In this document: positions 35,765 to 45,767 of the stretch, one piece after another
Numbering within the stretch: position 1 is the first letter of the stretch
Layout: every line of letters begins with the position of its first letter
Origin: Rhodobiaceae bacterium
GTDB taxonomy: Bacteria > Pseudomonadota > Alphaproteobacteria > Rhizobiales > NORP267
DNA: 61,826 bases
Direction: 5' to 3'
Assembly (NCBI GenBank): GCA_020441905.1
Contig: JAGRLG010000042.1
Coordinates: 1-61,826, forward strand
Made by a program: the position numbers and the translations under genes
The notes under the pieces: model-generated
What the model saw: only the letters and a program-made list of their open reading frames with translations
Databases searched by the model: none
What the model was told of the DNA's origin: nothing

Positions 35765-36889
35765 TCAAATATTATGAGCAACTCTTACAGTAGCGCCCTG
35801 CTTGCCCGCCATTCCGGCGCTTTCCGCTTTTTCGGCAATACCCGTGGCATGTTGCCACGCGCTGAGCGCGGCGCTGGTTTCGGCGACATCGTGAACCCGT
35901 AATATCTGGGCCCCCTGGGCGGCCGCCGCAAGGGCCATGGCGACCGAACCGGGCACGCGCCGCGCCGCCTCGCGCTCGCCGGTGAAATGGCCGACGAAGC
36001 CCTTGCGCGAGGCCCCGACGACAAGCGGAACGCCAAGGCCGTGGAGCATGGCCAGGCGCCGCATGACGTCCAGATTGTGCTCGAAACTCTTGGCGAACCC
36101 GATGCCCGGATCGACGGCAAGTTTCCCTACCCCGATTCCGGCCGCACGCGCCGCGCCGAGCCGGTCCGCCAGTTCGTCATAAACCTCCAGCATGACATCC
36201 AGATAGGCCGGCGCCTCCTGCATCGTCTTGGGATCGCCGCGCATATGCATCAGGATCACGCTGGCGCCGCCGGCCGCCACCGTGGCCGCACTCGGCGCCT
36301 CATGGGTCAGTGCCGAAACGTCATTGATGATGGCCGCGCCCGCCGCCGCCGCCTCGCCCATCAGGGCGGCCTTGCGCGTATCGACCGAAAGGACCGCGCC
36401 GCAGCCGGCAAGCCGCGTCAGCACCGGCATCACCCGCGCCCGTTCTTCCTCGAGTGGTACCTCTTCGGAACCAGGCCGGGTCGATTCGCCGCCAAGGTCG
36501 AGAATTTCGGCGCCCGCCGCCGCCAGCGCCCTGCCATGGGCCTCTCCCGCCGCCGCATCGGCCAGCCGCCCTCCATCGGAAAAACTGTCCGGCGTCAGAT
36601 TGACGATGCCCATCAGCCGCGCCGCGCCCATGTCGATCCCGGCAAAGGGCGCACGCGGGGCACGGACACGGGCAACCAGCGCCGCCACATCGCCGTCGCG
36701 GATGCCGGCAAGGGCGGAAGCCGTCACAAAACGGCTCCGTGCCTTGCCCGGCCTGCCTTCGATGACGAAAGCCCCGGTGAAGGCCAGCGGACCTCCGGCC
36801 AGCGCCAGGGCCGCGCCCAGGGCCTTTAGCTCTATGGCCGCCGCGCCCGCGACAAGGCCGACTGGATGCAGGTAAAGACCGGTGCTCAT
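35765..36889 (-). CDS. folP: Dihydropteroate synthase with N-terminal extension
   Basis: A 374-residue DHPS, about 90 longer than E. coli FolP. The catalytic TIM barrel starts at about 90: MGIVNLTPDSFSDGG, then ILDLGGESTRPGSEEV, ISVDT-like LSVDTRKA, INDVSAL and VVGASRKGFVG. It joins p-aminobenzoate with dihydropterin pyrophosphate in folate synthesis. The first 90 residues are Ala-rich and lack recognised motifs; longer FolP proteins of this type occur in Hyphomicrobiales. It lies between ftsH and glmM. Confidence 0.94.
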   Translation of the reverse strand: MSTGLYLHPVGLVAGAAAIELKALGAALALAGGPLAFTGAFVIEGRPGKARSRFVTASALAGIRDGDVAALVARVRAPRAPFAGIDMGAARLMGIVNLTPDSFSDGGRLADAAAGEAHGRALAAAGAEILDLGGESTRPGSEEVPLEEERARVMPVLTRLAGCGAVLSVDTRKAALMGEAAAAGAAIINDVSALTHEAPSAATVAAGGASVILMHMRGDPKTMQEAPAYLDVMLEVYDELADRLGAARAAGIGVGKLAVDPGIGFAKSFEHNLDVMRRLAMLHGLGVPLVVGASRKGFVGHFTGEREAARRVPGSVAMALAAAAQGAQILRVHDVAETSAALSAWQHATGIAEKAESAGMAGKQGATVRVAHNI

Positions 36890-36918
36890 GCGCCAATGCC
36901 CGTGGATCGATGTACAAA

Positions 36919-36947
36919 CGCCGCCGGCCCCTCAAGGACCGGCGGCG
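36919..36947 (-). terminator. Intrinsic terminator candidate of ftsH
   Basis: cgccgccgg (36919-36927) and ccggcggcg (36939-36947) form a perfect stem with an 11-nt loop. On the minus strand it is followed by tttgtac. It sits 22 bp beyond the ftsH stop; the T-run is short, so read-through into folP is possible. Confidence 0.6.
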
Positions 36948-36969
36948 CTAATGCTTCGGCTCGACCTGG

Positions 36970-38904
36970 TCAGGACTGCGGCTGCGGCTCCATGCCGCCC
37001 GCGTCCGGATCCTTCTTGTCCCGCGCGCGGCCCTTTCCGGCGGTCGGAACCGCCGAGGCCCGCCCGCCCTTGGGCGCGTCGTCCAGATCTTCGCGCACCG
37101 GCGCCTTGCCGTCGAGCAGGCCGCGGATCTCGTCGCCGCTCAGCGTCTCATATTCGAGCAGGCCCGAGGCGACGATGTGCAACTGGTCGATATGGTCGGT
37201 CAGAATGCGGTTGGCCGTGGCATAGCCTTCGTCGACGAAACGCTTCACTTCCTCGTCCACCAGCTTCTGGGTGTCGTTGGAGACGTTCTGCGTCCGCGCC
37301 ACGGAATGTCCGAGGAACACTTCCTCCTCGTTGTCGCCATAGGCCAGCGGCCCGAGCTTTTCGCTCATGCCGAACTGGGTTGCCATGGCGCGCGCCATCT
37401 TGGTCGCCATCTTGATGTCCTGCGAGGCGCCGGAGGTCACCTTTTCCTCACCGAAGATCAGTTCCTCGGCAACCCGGCCGCCCATCGCCACCGCGAGGTC
37501 CGCCTTCAGCTTGCCGCGGGTCAGCGAAATCTGGTCGCGCTCGGGCAGGCGCATCACCATGCCAAGCGCCCGGCCGCGCGGAATGATGGTCGCCTTGTGC
37601 ACCGGATCGGAGTTCGGCTGATGCAGCGCCACCAGCGCGTGCCCGCCCTCGTGATAGGCGGTGAGGCGTTTTTCCTCCTCGCTCATCACCAGCGAGCGGC
37701 GTTCGGAGCCCATCATCACCTTGTCCTTGGCATCCTCGAATTCGGCCTGCGTCACCATCCGCTTGGAGCGGCGCGCCGCCAGCAGCGCCGCCTCGTTGAC
37801 CAGATTGGCCAGGTCGGCGCCGGAAAAGCCGGGGGTGCCGCGCGCCGTCGTCTTGAGGTCGACATCGGGCGCCAGCGGAACCTTGCGCACATGCACTTTC
37901 AGGATCTTCTCGCGGCCGATGATGTCCGGGTTCGGCACCACCACCTGGCGGTCGAAACGGCCGGGCCTGAGCAGCGCCGGGTCGAGCACGTCGGGCCGGT
38001 TGGTGGCGGCGATCAGAATGATGCCTTCATTGGCTTCAAAACCGTCCATTTCCACCAGCAGCTGGTTCAGCGTCTGCTCGCGCTCGTCATTGCCGCCGCC
38101 AAGGCCGGCGCCGCGATGGCGGCCGACGGCGTCGATTTCGTCAATGAAGATGATGCAGGGCGCATTCTTCTTGGCCTGCTCGAACATATCGCGCACGCGG
38201 CTGGCGCCGACGCCGACAAACATCTCGACGAAGTCGGAACCGGAAATGGTGAAAAAGGGCACATTGGCCTCGCCAGCAATGGCCCGCGCCAGAAGCGTCT
38301 TGCCGGTGCCCGGAGGCCCGACCAGCAGCGCGCCCTTGGGGATCCGCCCGCCGAGGCGCTGGAACTTCTGCGGATCTTTCAGGAACTCCACGATCTCCTG
38401 AAGGTCGTCCTTGGCTTCGTCAACCCCGGCCACATCTTCGAAAGTGACGCGGCCATGGGCCTCGGTCAGAAGCTTGGCCTTCGACTTGCCGAAGCCCATC
38501 GCCTTGCCGCCAGCGCCCTGCATCTGGCGCCAGAAGAAGATCCACACGCCGATGATGAGCAGCATTGGGAACCAGGAAATCAGCAGGCCCGCCAGCGACG
38601 GCACGTCCTCGGTGTCGGGCTTGGCGGTGATGTTGACGCCCTTGTCGTAGAGCTGGTCGACAAAGGAGGTGCCGGGAGGGGCATAGGTCTGGAACAGGCC
38701 GCCATTCTTGAAGCGGCCGCTGATCTGCTGGCCCGAAATCACCACATCGCCGATATTGCCGCCATCGACCTCGGCGCGGAACTGCGAGAACGGGATATCC
38801 ATCGTGGCGCGGCGCGGCCCCGGACTCTGGAACAGCTGGTACAGGGCGACCAGGGAAACCGCGATAATGACCCAGAGGGCGAAATTGCGAAAATTCGAAT
38901 TCAT
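36970..38904 (-). CDS. ftsH: ATP-dependent zinc metalloprotease FtsH
   Basis: A 644-residue membrane-bound AAA+ protease. There are two N-terminal TM helices ([18 protein letters not shown] at about 8-25, and [18 protein letters not shown] at about 100), with a periplasmic segment between them. The AAA module has Walker A GPPGTGKT and Walker [13 protein letters not shown], and the C-terminal protease domain has zinc motif HEGGH. It degrades misfolded membrane proteins and regulators, including RpoH in many bacteria. The start MNSNFRNF at 38904 has an agga ribosome-binding site. A sigma-32-type promoter lies upstream. Confidence 0.98.
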   Translation of the reverse strand: MNSNFRNFALWVIIAVSLVALYQLFQSPGPRRATMDIPFSQFRAEVDGGNIGDVVISGQQISGRFKNGGLFQTYAPPGTSFVDQLYDKGVNITAKPDTEDVPSLAGLLISWFPMLLIIGVWIFFWRQMQGAGGKAMGFGKSKAKLLTEAHGRVTFEDVAGVDEAKDDLQEIVEFLKDPQKFQRLGGRIPKGALLVGPPGTGKTLLARAIAGEANVPFFTISGSDFVEMFVGVGASRVRDMFEQAKKNAPCIIFIDEIDAVGRHRGAGLGGGNDEREQTLNQLLVEMDGFEANEGIILIAATNRPDVLDPALLRPGRFDRQVVVPNPDIIGREKILKVHVRKVPLAPDVDLKTTARGTPGFSGADLANLVNEAALLAARRSKRMVTQAEFEDAKDKVMMGSERRSLVMSEEEKRLTAYHEGGHALVALHQPNSDPVHKATIIPRGRALGMVMRLPERDQISLTRGKLKADLAVAMGGRVAEELIFGEEKVTSGASQDIKMATKMARAMATQFGMSEKLGPLAYGDNEEEVFLGHSVARTQNVSNDTQKLVDEEVKRFVDEGYATANRILTDHIDQLHIVASGLLEYETLSGDEIRGLLDGKAPVREDLDDAPKGGRASAVPTAGKGRARDKKDPDAGGMEPQPQS

Positions 38905-39025
38905 ATTGTTTCCTATCCCGCCGGTTCGCTCCGGCAACAAGCGCCTTTTGCAACTGGCACTCTTGGCGGCACGCTTGCTGCCCGCGCCCGCCCCCTTTCA
39001 GGCGCGGCCACCTGCTGTCATGGCT

Positions 39026-39057
39026 CTAACATAGGTCTCGCATCGGCCCATGCCAAG
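39026..39057 (-). promoter_or_regulatory. RpoH (sigma-32) promoter of ftsH
   Basis: On the minus strand cttg (39054-39057) is 18 bp from cctatgttag (39026-39035), which matches the alphaproteobacterial heat-shock consensus CTTG-N17/18-CYTATNTNNG at every defined base. The predicted leader is about 115 nt. Confidence 0.75.
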
Positions 39058-39087
39058 TTGACCGGAAGGCTGATATCCCAATTCCAT

Positions 39088-40428
39088 TCAGGATTTTGTT
39101 AATCCGGGCGGGAATTGTGTGTTTTTGCCGCTTCCGGCACCGGCAATGACGCCGACAAAATCGGCCCGCAACGGCTCGCCGGCGCCGCCCGGCGCCATGG
39201 CATGGGGCGCCGCCAGCAATTCGCCGCCGCGCCAGAACGAAATGCAGCTTGGGCCGACGCGTCCCGGCATGCCGGGATAGGGGCCGCTCCGGCGCACGTC
39301 GCGCCAGCCCTCCGCGCCCAGCGCGCGCACCTCGACCGGCGCGCGGAGGCGCCGCGAGGCCGACACCTTGAAACGGCCATCCCACAGCGCGCTCGTGCCC
39401 GGCTCGAGGCTGAGGGCGAGCGGCGCGGCGCGTCCCGCCTCGCGCCAGACCAGCGCCCGTCCGCCCTCGGCGAGAATGCGGCAGCCCGCGAGCGTCGCCG
39501 CCCCCTTGCCCGTGGCCAGTTGGCGATAAAGCCGCTCAAGGCGTTCAAGACGCGGGCGGTAGCCTTGCCCGCCCACCGCCATCAGAATGCGCGCCAGCAG
39601 CCGCAGCCCGGTCTCTTCCGGCGCGGCCAAGAACGGCGCAAGCTCCAGCGTGCAATAGCCCGCCGCGTCAAGACGCCCCGCCCGCGCCGCCAATTCGTCC
39701 GCCGCCGCGTCCAGCGCCGCGCGCGCCCGGCGCATCTGCCTGGCGGTATCGGCGAGGCGGCGCGGCGAAAGCCCTTCCGCGCCCAGCGCCGCCGACAGGG
39801 CACGCATGCGCACCCTGGCATAGCGCGCATCGTCGTTGCTGGGATCCTCGATCCAGTCCTGTCCGGCGTCCTTGAGGCTGGCGCGCAGCCGCGCTCGAGG
39901 CATGTCCAGCAGGGGGCGGGCAATGGTGAGGCCGAAAAGTTCGCCCTGGTGCGCCATCGCCGCCAGGCCGTCGACGCCCGAGCCGCGCGCCAGCCGCAAC
40001 AACAAGGTTTCGGCCTGGTCCTCCAGGTGATGGGCGGTGACGAGCACGCCGATCCCGGCGCCGTGGCAGGCTTCCGCCAGCAGGCGGTAGCGCGCGCGCC
40101 GCGCCAGCGCCTGGACATTGCGCCCCGGCTTTTCGCCCTGCCAGCGCAAGGTGTGGTGGATGAGTTTCAGTGCCGCCGCCCAGCGCGCGACCTGTTCGGC
40201 TTCCGCCCCCGACGCCGCGCGCAGGCCATGATCGACCGTAAAGACATGAATGGCCGGCGCCCCGCCCGGCAACCCGGCGCGCCAGCGCGCGAACAACAGC
40301 ATCAGCGCCATCGAATCCGCGCCGCCCGATACCGCCAGCGCGATCTTTGCGCGCCCTGCGAACGGCGCCAGCAGGCGGTCCCGCTCGTTCGCCGAAATCA
40401 CTGGCCCTTTTGCCTCAGCAGCCGGCAC
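39088..40428 (-). CDS. tilS: tRNA(Ile)-lysidine synthase
   Basis: A 446-residue PP-loop ATPase. The nucleotide motif is LAVSGGADSMALML near residue 35, and TAHHLEDQAETLLLRLARGSGVDGLA is the family signature. The C-terminal TilS domain is less conserved. It changes C34 of tRNA-Ile(CAU) to lysidine so that AUA is read as Ile, and is essential in most bacteria. The start is a GTG (40428) preceded by ggag, which makes the gene overlap the cpoB stop by 14 bp. Confidence 0.93.
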   Translation of the reverse strand: MPAAEAKGPVISANERDRLLAPFAGRAKIALAVSGGADSMALMLLFARWRAGLPGGAPAIHVFTVDHGLRAASGAEAEQVARWAAALKLIHHTLRWQGEKPGRNVQALARRARYRLLAEACHGAGIGVLVTAHHLEDQAETLLLRLARGSGVDGLAAMAHQGELFGLTIARPLLDMPRARLRASLKDAGQDWIEDPSNDDARYARVRMRALSAALGAEGLSPRRLADTARQMRRARAALDAAADELAARAGRLDAAGYCTLELAPFLAAPEETGLRLLARILMAVGGQGYRPRLERLERLYRQLATGKGAATLAGCRILAEGGRALVWREAGRAAPLALSLEPGTSALWDGRFKVSASRRLRAPVEVRALGAEGWRDVRRSGPYPGMPGRVGPSCISFWRGGELLAAPHAMAPGGAGEPLRADFVGVIAGAGSGKNTQFPPGLTKS

Positions 40429-41464
40429 CTTTCTGCTCCGCTCGGATCCGGTTCTTCATCGTGCCGGATGCATCGGGAAATTGCTTGCCGAATTCGGCGA
40501 AGCTGGCGCAGGCGGCCGGTTTCTGCCCCAAGGCCTGCAACGACATGCCGAGTTTGAGCAGGCTGTCGGGCGCCTTGCCGCCGCCCTTGTACTTCGTATA
40601 GCCGTTCAGGAAGGCGTCCGCCGCCTCGCGGTACTGGCCGCGCGCGTAATGGCTCTCGCCAAGCCAATATTGCGCGTTCCCGGCCAGCTTGTCGCCCGGA
40701 TAGCGTTGCAGGAATTCGCTGAAGGCTTCCCCGGCCGACTGGTAATCGCGTTGCAGGATGAAGGCATAGGCAACGTCATAGGCGCCCTGGGCATCGTTGA
40801 CATTGCCAAGGGCGGCCTGGGCCGAACTGCCGGCGCCAAGGCCGGAGGAAGAACCGAGGCCAGGACCAGGACCAGGACCAGGACCGGCCGGCTGTGCGGC
40901 CAAGGGATCGCCGCTGCCGCCGCGCGCACCCGGGCTGATATCCAGCGGACCGCCGGAAGCGGGCGGAAACTGCCGGTCGGGCGCGCCCAATGGCCGCAAG
41001 CCGCCATAGCCGGGCTGCTGCTGGCTTTCCGTCTCGCGGGAGGCAACCGGCGGCGTGGCAAAACGCGGACCGGCACCCTCGGCGCTGGGCAGATTCAGCG
41101 GCGCACCGCCGCGCGGCTCCGCGCCCGACGCAACGGGGCCCGGCGGCGGCGCCGCGCCCGGTTGCTGGAAGCGGTATTCGGTATCTTCCTGGAAGCGTTG
41201 CAGGCGCCCTTCCAGCTGGTCGATACGGTGCTGGTATTCTTCGACCTGGCCGGTCAGGCTGCGCACCTGGCTCTCCAACTGGTCGAGGCGAAGCAGAAGC
41301 TGGGACTCGGCCGATCCCTGCGCCCCGCCTATTCCGGCCGGTGGCAAAGGTCCGGTCTGGAAGGGCTGAGCGAGCGCCGTTCCGGCGCCCAGAAACCCGG
41401 CCAGCAGGAGGCCCACCCCGGCAAGGGCCAGCCATCTTGAAGCCCAATTTTTCCCCAAACTCAT
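40415..41464 (-). CDS. cpoB: Tol-Pal system protein CpoB/YbgF
   Basis: A 349-residue periplasmic protein. The signal peptide ends at GTALAQP, followed by a trimerising coiled coil (LLLRLDQLESQVRSLTGQVEEY). A Gly/Pro-rich linker with a (GP)n run comes next, then C-terminal TPR-like repeats (AYDVAYAFILQRDYQSAGEAF, YWLGESHYARGQYREAADAF). CpoB coordinates outer-membrane constriction and PBP1B-type peptidoglycan synthesis with Tol-Pal at division. The linker is longer than in E. coli. It is the last tol-pal gene and overlaps tilS. Confidence 0.94.
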   Translation of the reverse strand: MSLGKNWASRWLALAGVGLLLAGFLGAGTALAQPFQTGPLPPAGIGGAQGSAESQLLLRLDQLESQVRSLTGQVEEYQHRIDQLEGRLQRFQEDTEYRFQQPGAAPPPGPVASGAEPRGGAPLNLPSAEGAGPRFATPPVASRETESQQQPGYGGLRPLGAPDRQFPPASGGPLDISPGARGGSGDPLAAQPAGPGPGPGPGLGSSSGLGAGSSAQAALGNVNDAQGAYDVAYAFILQRDYQSAGEAFSEFLQRYPGDKLAGNAQYWLGESHYARGQYREAADAFLNGYTKYKGGGKAPDSLLKLGMSLQALGQKPAACASFAEFGKQFPDASGTMKNRIRAEQKGAGC

Positions 41465-41534
41465 GTCCCGCCTCTCGTCGTTTGCAGCCGTGCCGCCGGT
41501 CTGGCCTGGAAACCGGCCAAGGTTTGGCGCGCGC

Positions 41535-42026
41535 CTAGCTGGCGCCCTGGCCGCTGATAACCGTCACCGCCCGCCGGTTCTGCGACCAGCAGGAAATGTC
41601 GTCGCATACCGCCACCGGACGTTCCTTGCCATAGGAAAGGGTCTTGAGGCGGCCCGCATCGATGCCCTGGCCAACCAGATAATTGCGCACCGTGGTGGCC
41701 CGGCGCGCGCCCAGCGCGATATTGTATTCCCGAGTGCCGCGCTCATCGGCATGGCCCTCGATCCGGATTGCGTAATGGGCGTATTTCTTCAGCCACAGCA
41801 CCTGCTTTTCCAGCGTCTCGCGCGCCTGCGGGGTCAATTCCGCGCTGTCTGTGGTGAAAAACACCCGGTCCCCGGCATTGACGACGAAATCCTGGGTCGA
41901 GCCGGGCACCGCCGGCGCGCCGCTTTCCAGTGGGTTCTTGGTATTCGAACAGGCGGCAAGGGCCACCAGCGCCGCGATCATCACGGCATGGGACACCGCC
42001 CGCCTGATGTTCCCGATCTTCCGCAT
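41535..42026 (-). CDS. pal: Peptidoglycan-associated lipoprotein Pal
   Basis: A 163-residue outer-membrane lipoprotein. The lipobox LAAC places the acylated Cys at 26. An OmpA_C domain binds diaminopimelate in peptidoglycan (HADERGTREYNIALGARRA, YGKERPV). It anchors the outer membrane to the wall and interacts with TolB. The start MRKIGNIRRA at 42026 has a strong aaggag site; the frame extends upstream without lipoprotein features. It is 152 bp after tolB. Confidence 0.97.
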   Translation of the reverse strand: MRKIGNIRRAVSHAVMIAALVALAACSNTKNPLESGAPAVPGSTQDFVVNAGDRVFFTTDSAELTPQARETLEKQVLWLKKYAHYAIRIEGHADERGTREYNIALGARRATTVRNYLVGQGIDAGRLKTLSYGKERPVAVCDDISCWSQNRRAVTVISGQGAS

Positions 42027-42178
42027 CTTGAATTCTCCTTCCCGACTGATGTGAGCCTCTCGCCAGGTCTTGTCGGGCTTGCTCCCGGCGATTGAACTGA
42101 TTTGCACCTTCTAGGCCGTGTCAACGGCCTGAAAGGCGGAATTCTATCTACCTCTCCGCGCCACCGGTTCCGGCATCC

Positions 42179-43573
42179 CTAGTTGATCAGGGGCGACCAG
42201 GCCGGATCGGACGCGAAAGAGGGCGTGTCGATCTGGCGTTCGTTATATCCGGTCAGATCGACCGACCAAAGCTTCGGCCCGCCATTGGAATCGCGAACAT
42301 CGCGAAAGAACATCAGCACCCGGCCATTGGGCGCCCAGGTCGGTCCCTCATTGTGATAACCCTCGGTCAGGATACGTTCTCCAGACCCGTCGGGCCGTAT
42401 GACGCCGATCAGGAAACGCCCGCCGGCGCGCTTGGTAAAGGCGATGAGATCGCCGCGCGGCGACCACACCGGGGTCGAATAGCTGCCTTCGCCGAAAGAG
42501 ATCCGCTTCTGGTCCGAGCCATCGGCGTTCATGACATAGATCTGCTGGCTGCCGCCGCGATCCGATTCGAAGGCGATCTGGCGCCCGTCCGGCGAATAGG
42601 ACGGCGCGGTATCGATCGCCGCCGTGTTGGTCAGGCGCGTCGTCGCCCGGCTGCGCAGGTCCATGGTGTAGATATTGGAATTGCCGCCACTTTGCAGGCT
42701 CATGATGATCTTCTGCCCGTCGGGCGAAAAGCGCGGACTGAAAGTCATACCCTGGTGGTCCCAGACCAGCTCGCGCTGGCCGGTTTCGATATTGAACAGA
42801 TAGACCCGCGGCTCCTCCCCGCTGCCATAGGACATGTAGGTCACTTCCTGGCTGGTCGGCGAAAAGCGCGGGGTGAGCACCAGATCGGTGCCATTGGTCA
42901 GATAGCGGCGGTTGGCGCCGTCCTGGTCCATGATCGCCAGCCGCTTGATGCGCTGGTCCTTCGGTCCGGTCTCGTCGATATAGACGATGCGGGTATCGAA
43001 ATAGCCGCTCTCGCCGGTCAGGCGCTGGTAGATCGCATCGGTGATGACATGGGCGACGCGGCGCCAGTTGTCCGGCGTGGTGACGAATTGCTGGCCCGCC
43101 ATCTGCTGGCCGGCGAGGACATCCCACAGGCGGAACTCGACCTTGAGGCGGCCATTGCCTTGGCGTGAGACCTGGCCGGTGACCAGCGCTTGGGCATTGA
43201 TGATGCGCCAGTCGCCAAATCGCGGCGTGCGGTCGATATTGTCGATCTTTTCGATAAAGGCGCGCGGATCGACCATGGCAAACAGCCCGGAGCGGATCAG
43301 GTTGCCCTGGATGACATTGGTGATATCGGCACCCAGCGCCGCGTCTTCGGCATTGGCGCCAATGAACTGGGGCGCCGCAATCGGCAATGGCTGGATATTG
43401 CCCTGGGTGATGTCGATCTCGATCAGCGCCGCCGCCGGACGCGGCAGCACCAATGCGGCGGCGAGGACCAGGGCCGCCAGCAATGGACGCAGAACACCCG
43501 TGCCCGCACCCGAGCCGGCGCGGCGGCGCGAAATGGTCCCGAACTCACACATGCAACCTGCAATTCTCATCAT
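42179..43573 (-). CDS. tolB: Tol-Pal periplasmic beta-propeller TolB
   Basis: A 464-residue periplasmic protein with a long, Arg-rich signal sequence ending near [12 protein letters not shown], an N-terminal TolB domain and a six-bladed WD40-like propeller (repeats such as [46 protein letters not shown]). It binds Pal and TolA. Several Met codons near the start make the exact start uncertain; the first ATG (43573) lies just past the tolA stop and follows ggcgg. Confidence 0.96.
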   Translation of the reverse strand: MMRIAGCMCEFGTISRRRAGSGAGTGVLRPLLAALVLAAALVLPRPAAALIEIDITQGNIQPLPIAAPQFIGANAEDAALGADITNVIQGNLIRSGLFAMVDPRAFIEKIDNIDRTPRFGDWRIINAQALVTGQVSRQGNGRLKVEFRLWDVLAGQQMAGQQFVTTPDNWRRVAHVITDAIYQRLTGESGYFDTRIVYIDETGPKDQRIKRLAIMDQDGANRRYLTNGTDLVLTPRFSPTSQEVTYMSYGSGEEPRVYLFNIETGQRELVWDHQGMTFSPRFSPDGQKIIMSLQSGGNSNIYTMDLRSRATTRLTNTAAIDTAPSYSPDGRQIAFESDRGGSQQIYVMNADGSDQKRISFGEGSYSTPVWSPRGDLIAFTKRAGGRFLIGVIRPDGSGERILTEGYHNEGPTWAPNGRVLMFFRDVRDSNGGPKLWSVDLTGYNERQIDTPSFASDPAWSPLIN

Positions 43574-43576
43574 TCA

Positions 43577-44527
43577 TCATCCGCCGAGCATCTGGCGCGG
43601 ATCGAAATTCATATTGATATCCCGCCAGGCCTCATATTTGTCCGACGGCAATTCGTAGGGCTGGCAGCGCAGAACGGCGCGCCGCGCGCTGTCGGCGGCA
43701 GCCAGAAAGGCAAGACCCGAGCCTGTCGTCAAGACCTCAGGCGGGCGCGACAGCGTACCGTCGGCATTGAGCGCCAGGCGCAGCCGTACCGCAAGGTCGC
43801 TCGCGCCGCGCACCCCAACCGGAGGACTCCAGCACCGCGACACCTGCATCCGCAGCGCGTCAAGCTCGCTGATGCTCATGCGGTCATCTAGTCCGCGCGG
43901 ATCGCCGGCGCTGCTATGCGCCGCCGTCTCTTCGCTGCGCGCGGCCGGCGCCGCCTGGTTGGGCGCCTTGTCGAGCAGGGCGGCGATGCGGCTCGGATCG
44001 AACTTCTCTTCTTTTTTCTCCTCGGCCTTGGCCGCGGGCGCCGGGCTGTGCCGGGGGCGGATCGTCGGCACCGGCACGTCCTTGACCGGCTGGTCCTTTT
44101 CCGCCTTGCTCGCCTCGTCCTTCTTCGCCTCCTTGGCTGGCACCGGCTCCGGCTTGGGCTCGGCGGCGTCTTCGCTGGCGCTTTTTTGCGGCCGTGGCGG
44201 CGCCGGCGCCGGCGCTGCCGCCTTGGCGGGTTCCGGTTTTGGCGGCGGCGGCGGCGGCAGGGACGCCACCTGCTTGCTCGCCTTCTTGCTGTCGTCCTCG
44301 CCCGGCTTGTCGGCCTCGGCCTTTTTCACCACCGCCTCGGGAACCGGCTTGGCCGGCTTGCGCTCGCCCGCCTTCAGCCGCGTCAGGTCGGTGGCCGAGA
44401 TAAACTCGACCGGCAGCGCCTTGATCGGCTCGACCTCGAAAGGCTTGGCGGAGGGAAAGCTGAACGATGCCCAGCCGATCACCGCCAGATGCCCGATCGC
44501 GGATATGACGAGATATGTGCGCACCAC
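43577..44527 (-). CDS. tolA: Tol-Pal protein TolA
   Basis: A 316-residue protein with one N-terminal TM helix (TYLVISAIGHLAVIGWASFSF) and a long Lys/Ala/Pro/Glu-rich linker (about 50-210) spanning the periplasm. A C-terminal domain with MQVSRCWSPPVGVRGASDL and RRAVLRCQPYELPSDKY matches the TolA/TonB-like C domain, with two Cys. It is energised by TolQR. Starts with GTG at 44527 after gggggag; 9 bp after tolR. Confidence 0.92.
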   Translation of the reverse strand: MVRTYLVISAIGHLAVIGWASFSFPSAKPFEVEPIKALPVEFISATDLTRLKAGERKPAKPVPEAVVKKAEADKPGEDDSKKASKQVASLPPPPPPKPEPAKAAAPAPAPPRPQKSASEDAAEPKPEPVPAKEAKKDEASKAEKDQPVKDVPVPTIRPRHSPAPAAKAEEKKEEKFDPSRIAALLDKAPNQAAPAARSEETAAHSSAGDPRGLDDRMSISELDALRMQVSRCWSPPVGVRGASDLAVRLRLALNADGTLSRPPEVLTTGSGLAFLAAADSARRAVLRCQPYELPSDKYEAWRDINMNFDPRQMLGG

Positions 44528-44536
44528 GCTCCCCCG

Positions 44537-44980
44537 TCAGCTCGACTCGTCGAGCTCGGTTACCAGCGCGATGCGCCGGAAACCCGCCGCGCTGACCGCG
44601 CCCATGACCTTCATCACCGTGCCATAGTCGACGCCGCGATCGCCGCGCACATAGATGCGCTCCTCATAGCCATTGGCCGAAATCGCCAGCAGCTTGGCGA
44701 CCACCTCGTCGAGGACGATCTCGGTGTCCTGAACGAAGATCTTGCCCTTGACATCGACGGTGATGGTCAGCGGTTCCTTTTCGCCCTGGAGTTGCTGCGC
44801 CTTGGTCTCGGGCAGGTCGATGGGCACGCCGACGGTCAGCAGCGGCGCGGTGACCATGAACACGATCAGCAGCACCAGCATGACGTCGACCAGCGGCGTG
44901 ACATTGATCTCGGACATCGGCGCATAGCGTTTGCGCTTGCGCCGTCCGCCGCCATTGCCCTGCACCGTCCCCGCACCCAT
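44537..44980 (-). CDS. tolR: Biopolymer transport protein TolR (ExbD family)
   Basis: A 147-residue protein with one TM helix bearing the proton-conducting Asp motif NVTPLVDVMLVLLIVFMV and a periplasmic ExbD domain ending FRRIALVTELD. It uses the proton gradient with TolQ to energise TolA. It starts 3 bp after the tolQ stop. The basic N-terminus (RRKRKR) faces the cytoplasm. Confidence 0.97.
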   Translation of the reverse strand: MGAGTVQGNGGGRRKRKRYAPMSEINVTPLVDVMLVLLIVFMVTAPLLTVGVPIDLPETKAQQLQGEKEPLTITVDVKGKIFVQDTEIVLDEVVAKLLAISANGYEERIYVRGDRGVDYGTVMKVMGAVSAAGFRRIALVTELDESS

Positions 44981-44983
44981 GGC

Positions 44984-45703
44984 CTAGCCCCGCTCGTCGA
45001 TCTGGCGCGACAGGATAGCCGAAAATTCGTCCGCGAACCCTTCCAGGCGCGATCCCAGGCGCGCCAGCTGATGCGAGAACTTGTTATAGAATATGACCGC
45101 GGGAATCGCCGCCAGCAGCCCCAGCGCGGTGGCGAACAGAGCCTCGGCGATGCCCGGGGCCACCACCGCCAGATTGGTGTTCTTGCTTGCCGCGATTGCC
45201 TGGAAGCTGGTCATGATGCCCCAGACGGTGCCGAACAGGCCGATAAAGGGCGCTGTCGAGCCGACGGTGGCGAGAAAAAGCAGCCGCCGCTCGAGGCGGT
45301 CCATTTCGCGGGTAATGGTGACATCCATCACCTTTTCGATCCGCATCTGCAGGCTGGCCAGCGGCCGCGCCCCGCCCTCATGGCTGCGCTTCCATTCGCG
45401 CATTGCCGCCACGAACAGCGCCGCCATCGAGCTGGTCGGCTTGTGGACCAGCGACTGATAGAGCTCCTCCAGCGACTGTCCCGACCAGAAAGTCTGCTCG
45501 AAACGGTCGGTCTGGCGGTCGGCGCGCCGCAGCACCAACAGTTTCTCAAAAATGATCGACCAGCACCATACCGAAGCCAGGGTCAGGCCGGCCATGACCA
45601 GCTTGACCACGAAATGGGCCTGAAGAAACAAAGCTAGAAAGGAAAAATCCCCGATCGGCGCCGAAAGCGCGACTTGAGCAAGATCCCCGGCATTAGAGGG
45701 CAT
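44984..45703 (-). CDS. tolQ: Proton channel subunit TolQ (ExbB family)
   Basis: A 239-residue protein with three TM helices (VMAGLTLASVWCWSIIF; FLATVGSTAPFIGLFGTVWGIM; EALFATALGLLAAIPAVIFYN) holding the conserved Thr/Pro/Gly residues of TolQ/ExbB/MotA channels. It drives the Tol-Pal system for outer-membrane invagination at division. The start MPSNAGDLAQ at 45703 was chosen over upstream in-frame codons because it directly precedes conserved sequence. A terminator-like hairpin lies 24-64 bp upstream. Confidence 0.95.
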   Translation of the reverse strand: MPSNAGDLAQVALSAPIGDFSFLALFLQAHFVVKLVMAGLTLASVWCWSIIFEKLLVLRRADRQTDRFEQTFWSGQSLEELYQSLVHKPTSSMAALFVAAMREWKRSHEGGARPLASLQMRIEKVMDVTITREMDRLERRLLFLATVGSTAPFIGLFGTVWGIMTSFQAIAASKNTNLAVVAPGIAEALFATALGLLAAIPAVIFYNKFSHQLARLGSRLEGFADEFSAILSRQIDERG

Positions 45704-45730
45704 CGACTTGGCCTCGTCGTTTGCTGGCTG

Positions 45731-45767
45731 AAAAAAACGGCCGCGGGGCGGCAATCGCCGCCGTTTT
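45731..45767 (-). terminator. Terminator-like hairpin directly upstream of tolQ
   Basis: aaaacggc (45734-45741) and gccgtttt (45760-45767) enclose a GC-rich inner stem-loop. On the minus strand it is followed by seven T residues ending 28 bp before the tolQ ATG. It either ends ybgC/ruv transcripts or, if the promoter lies upstream in the AT-rich 45850-45960 stretch, acts as a leader attenuator. The rest of the 344-bp gap 45704-46047 shows no gene. Confidence 0.7.
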
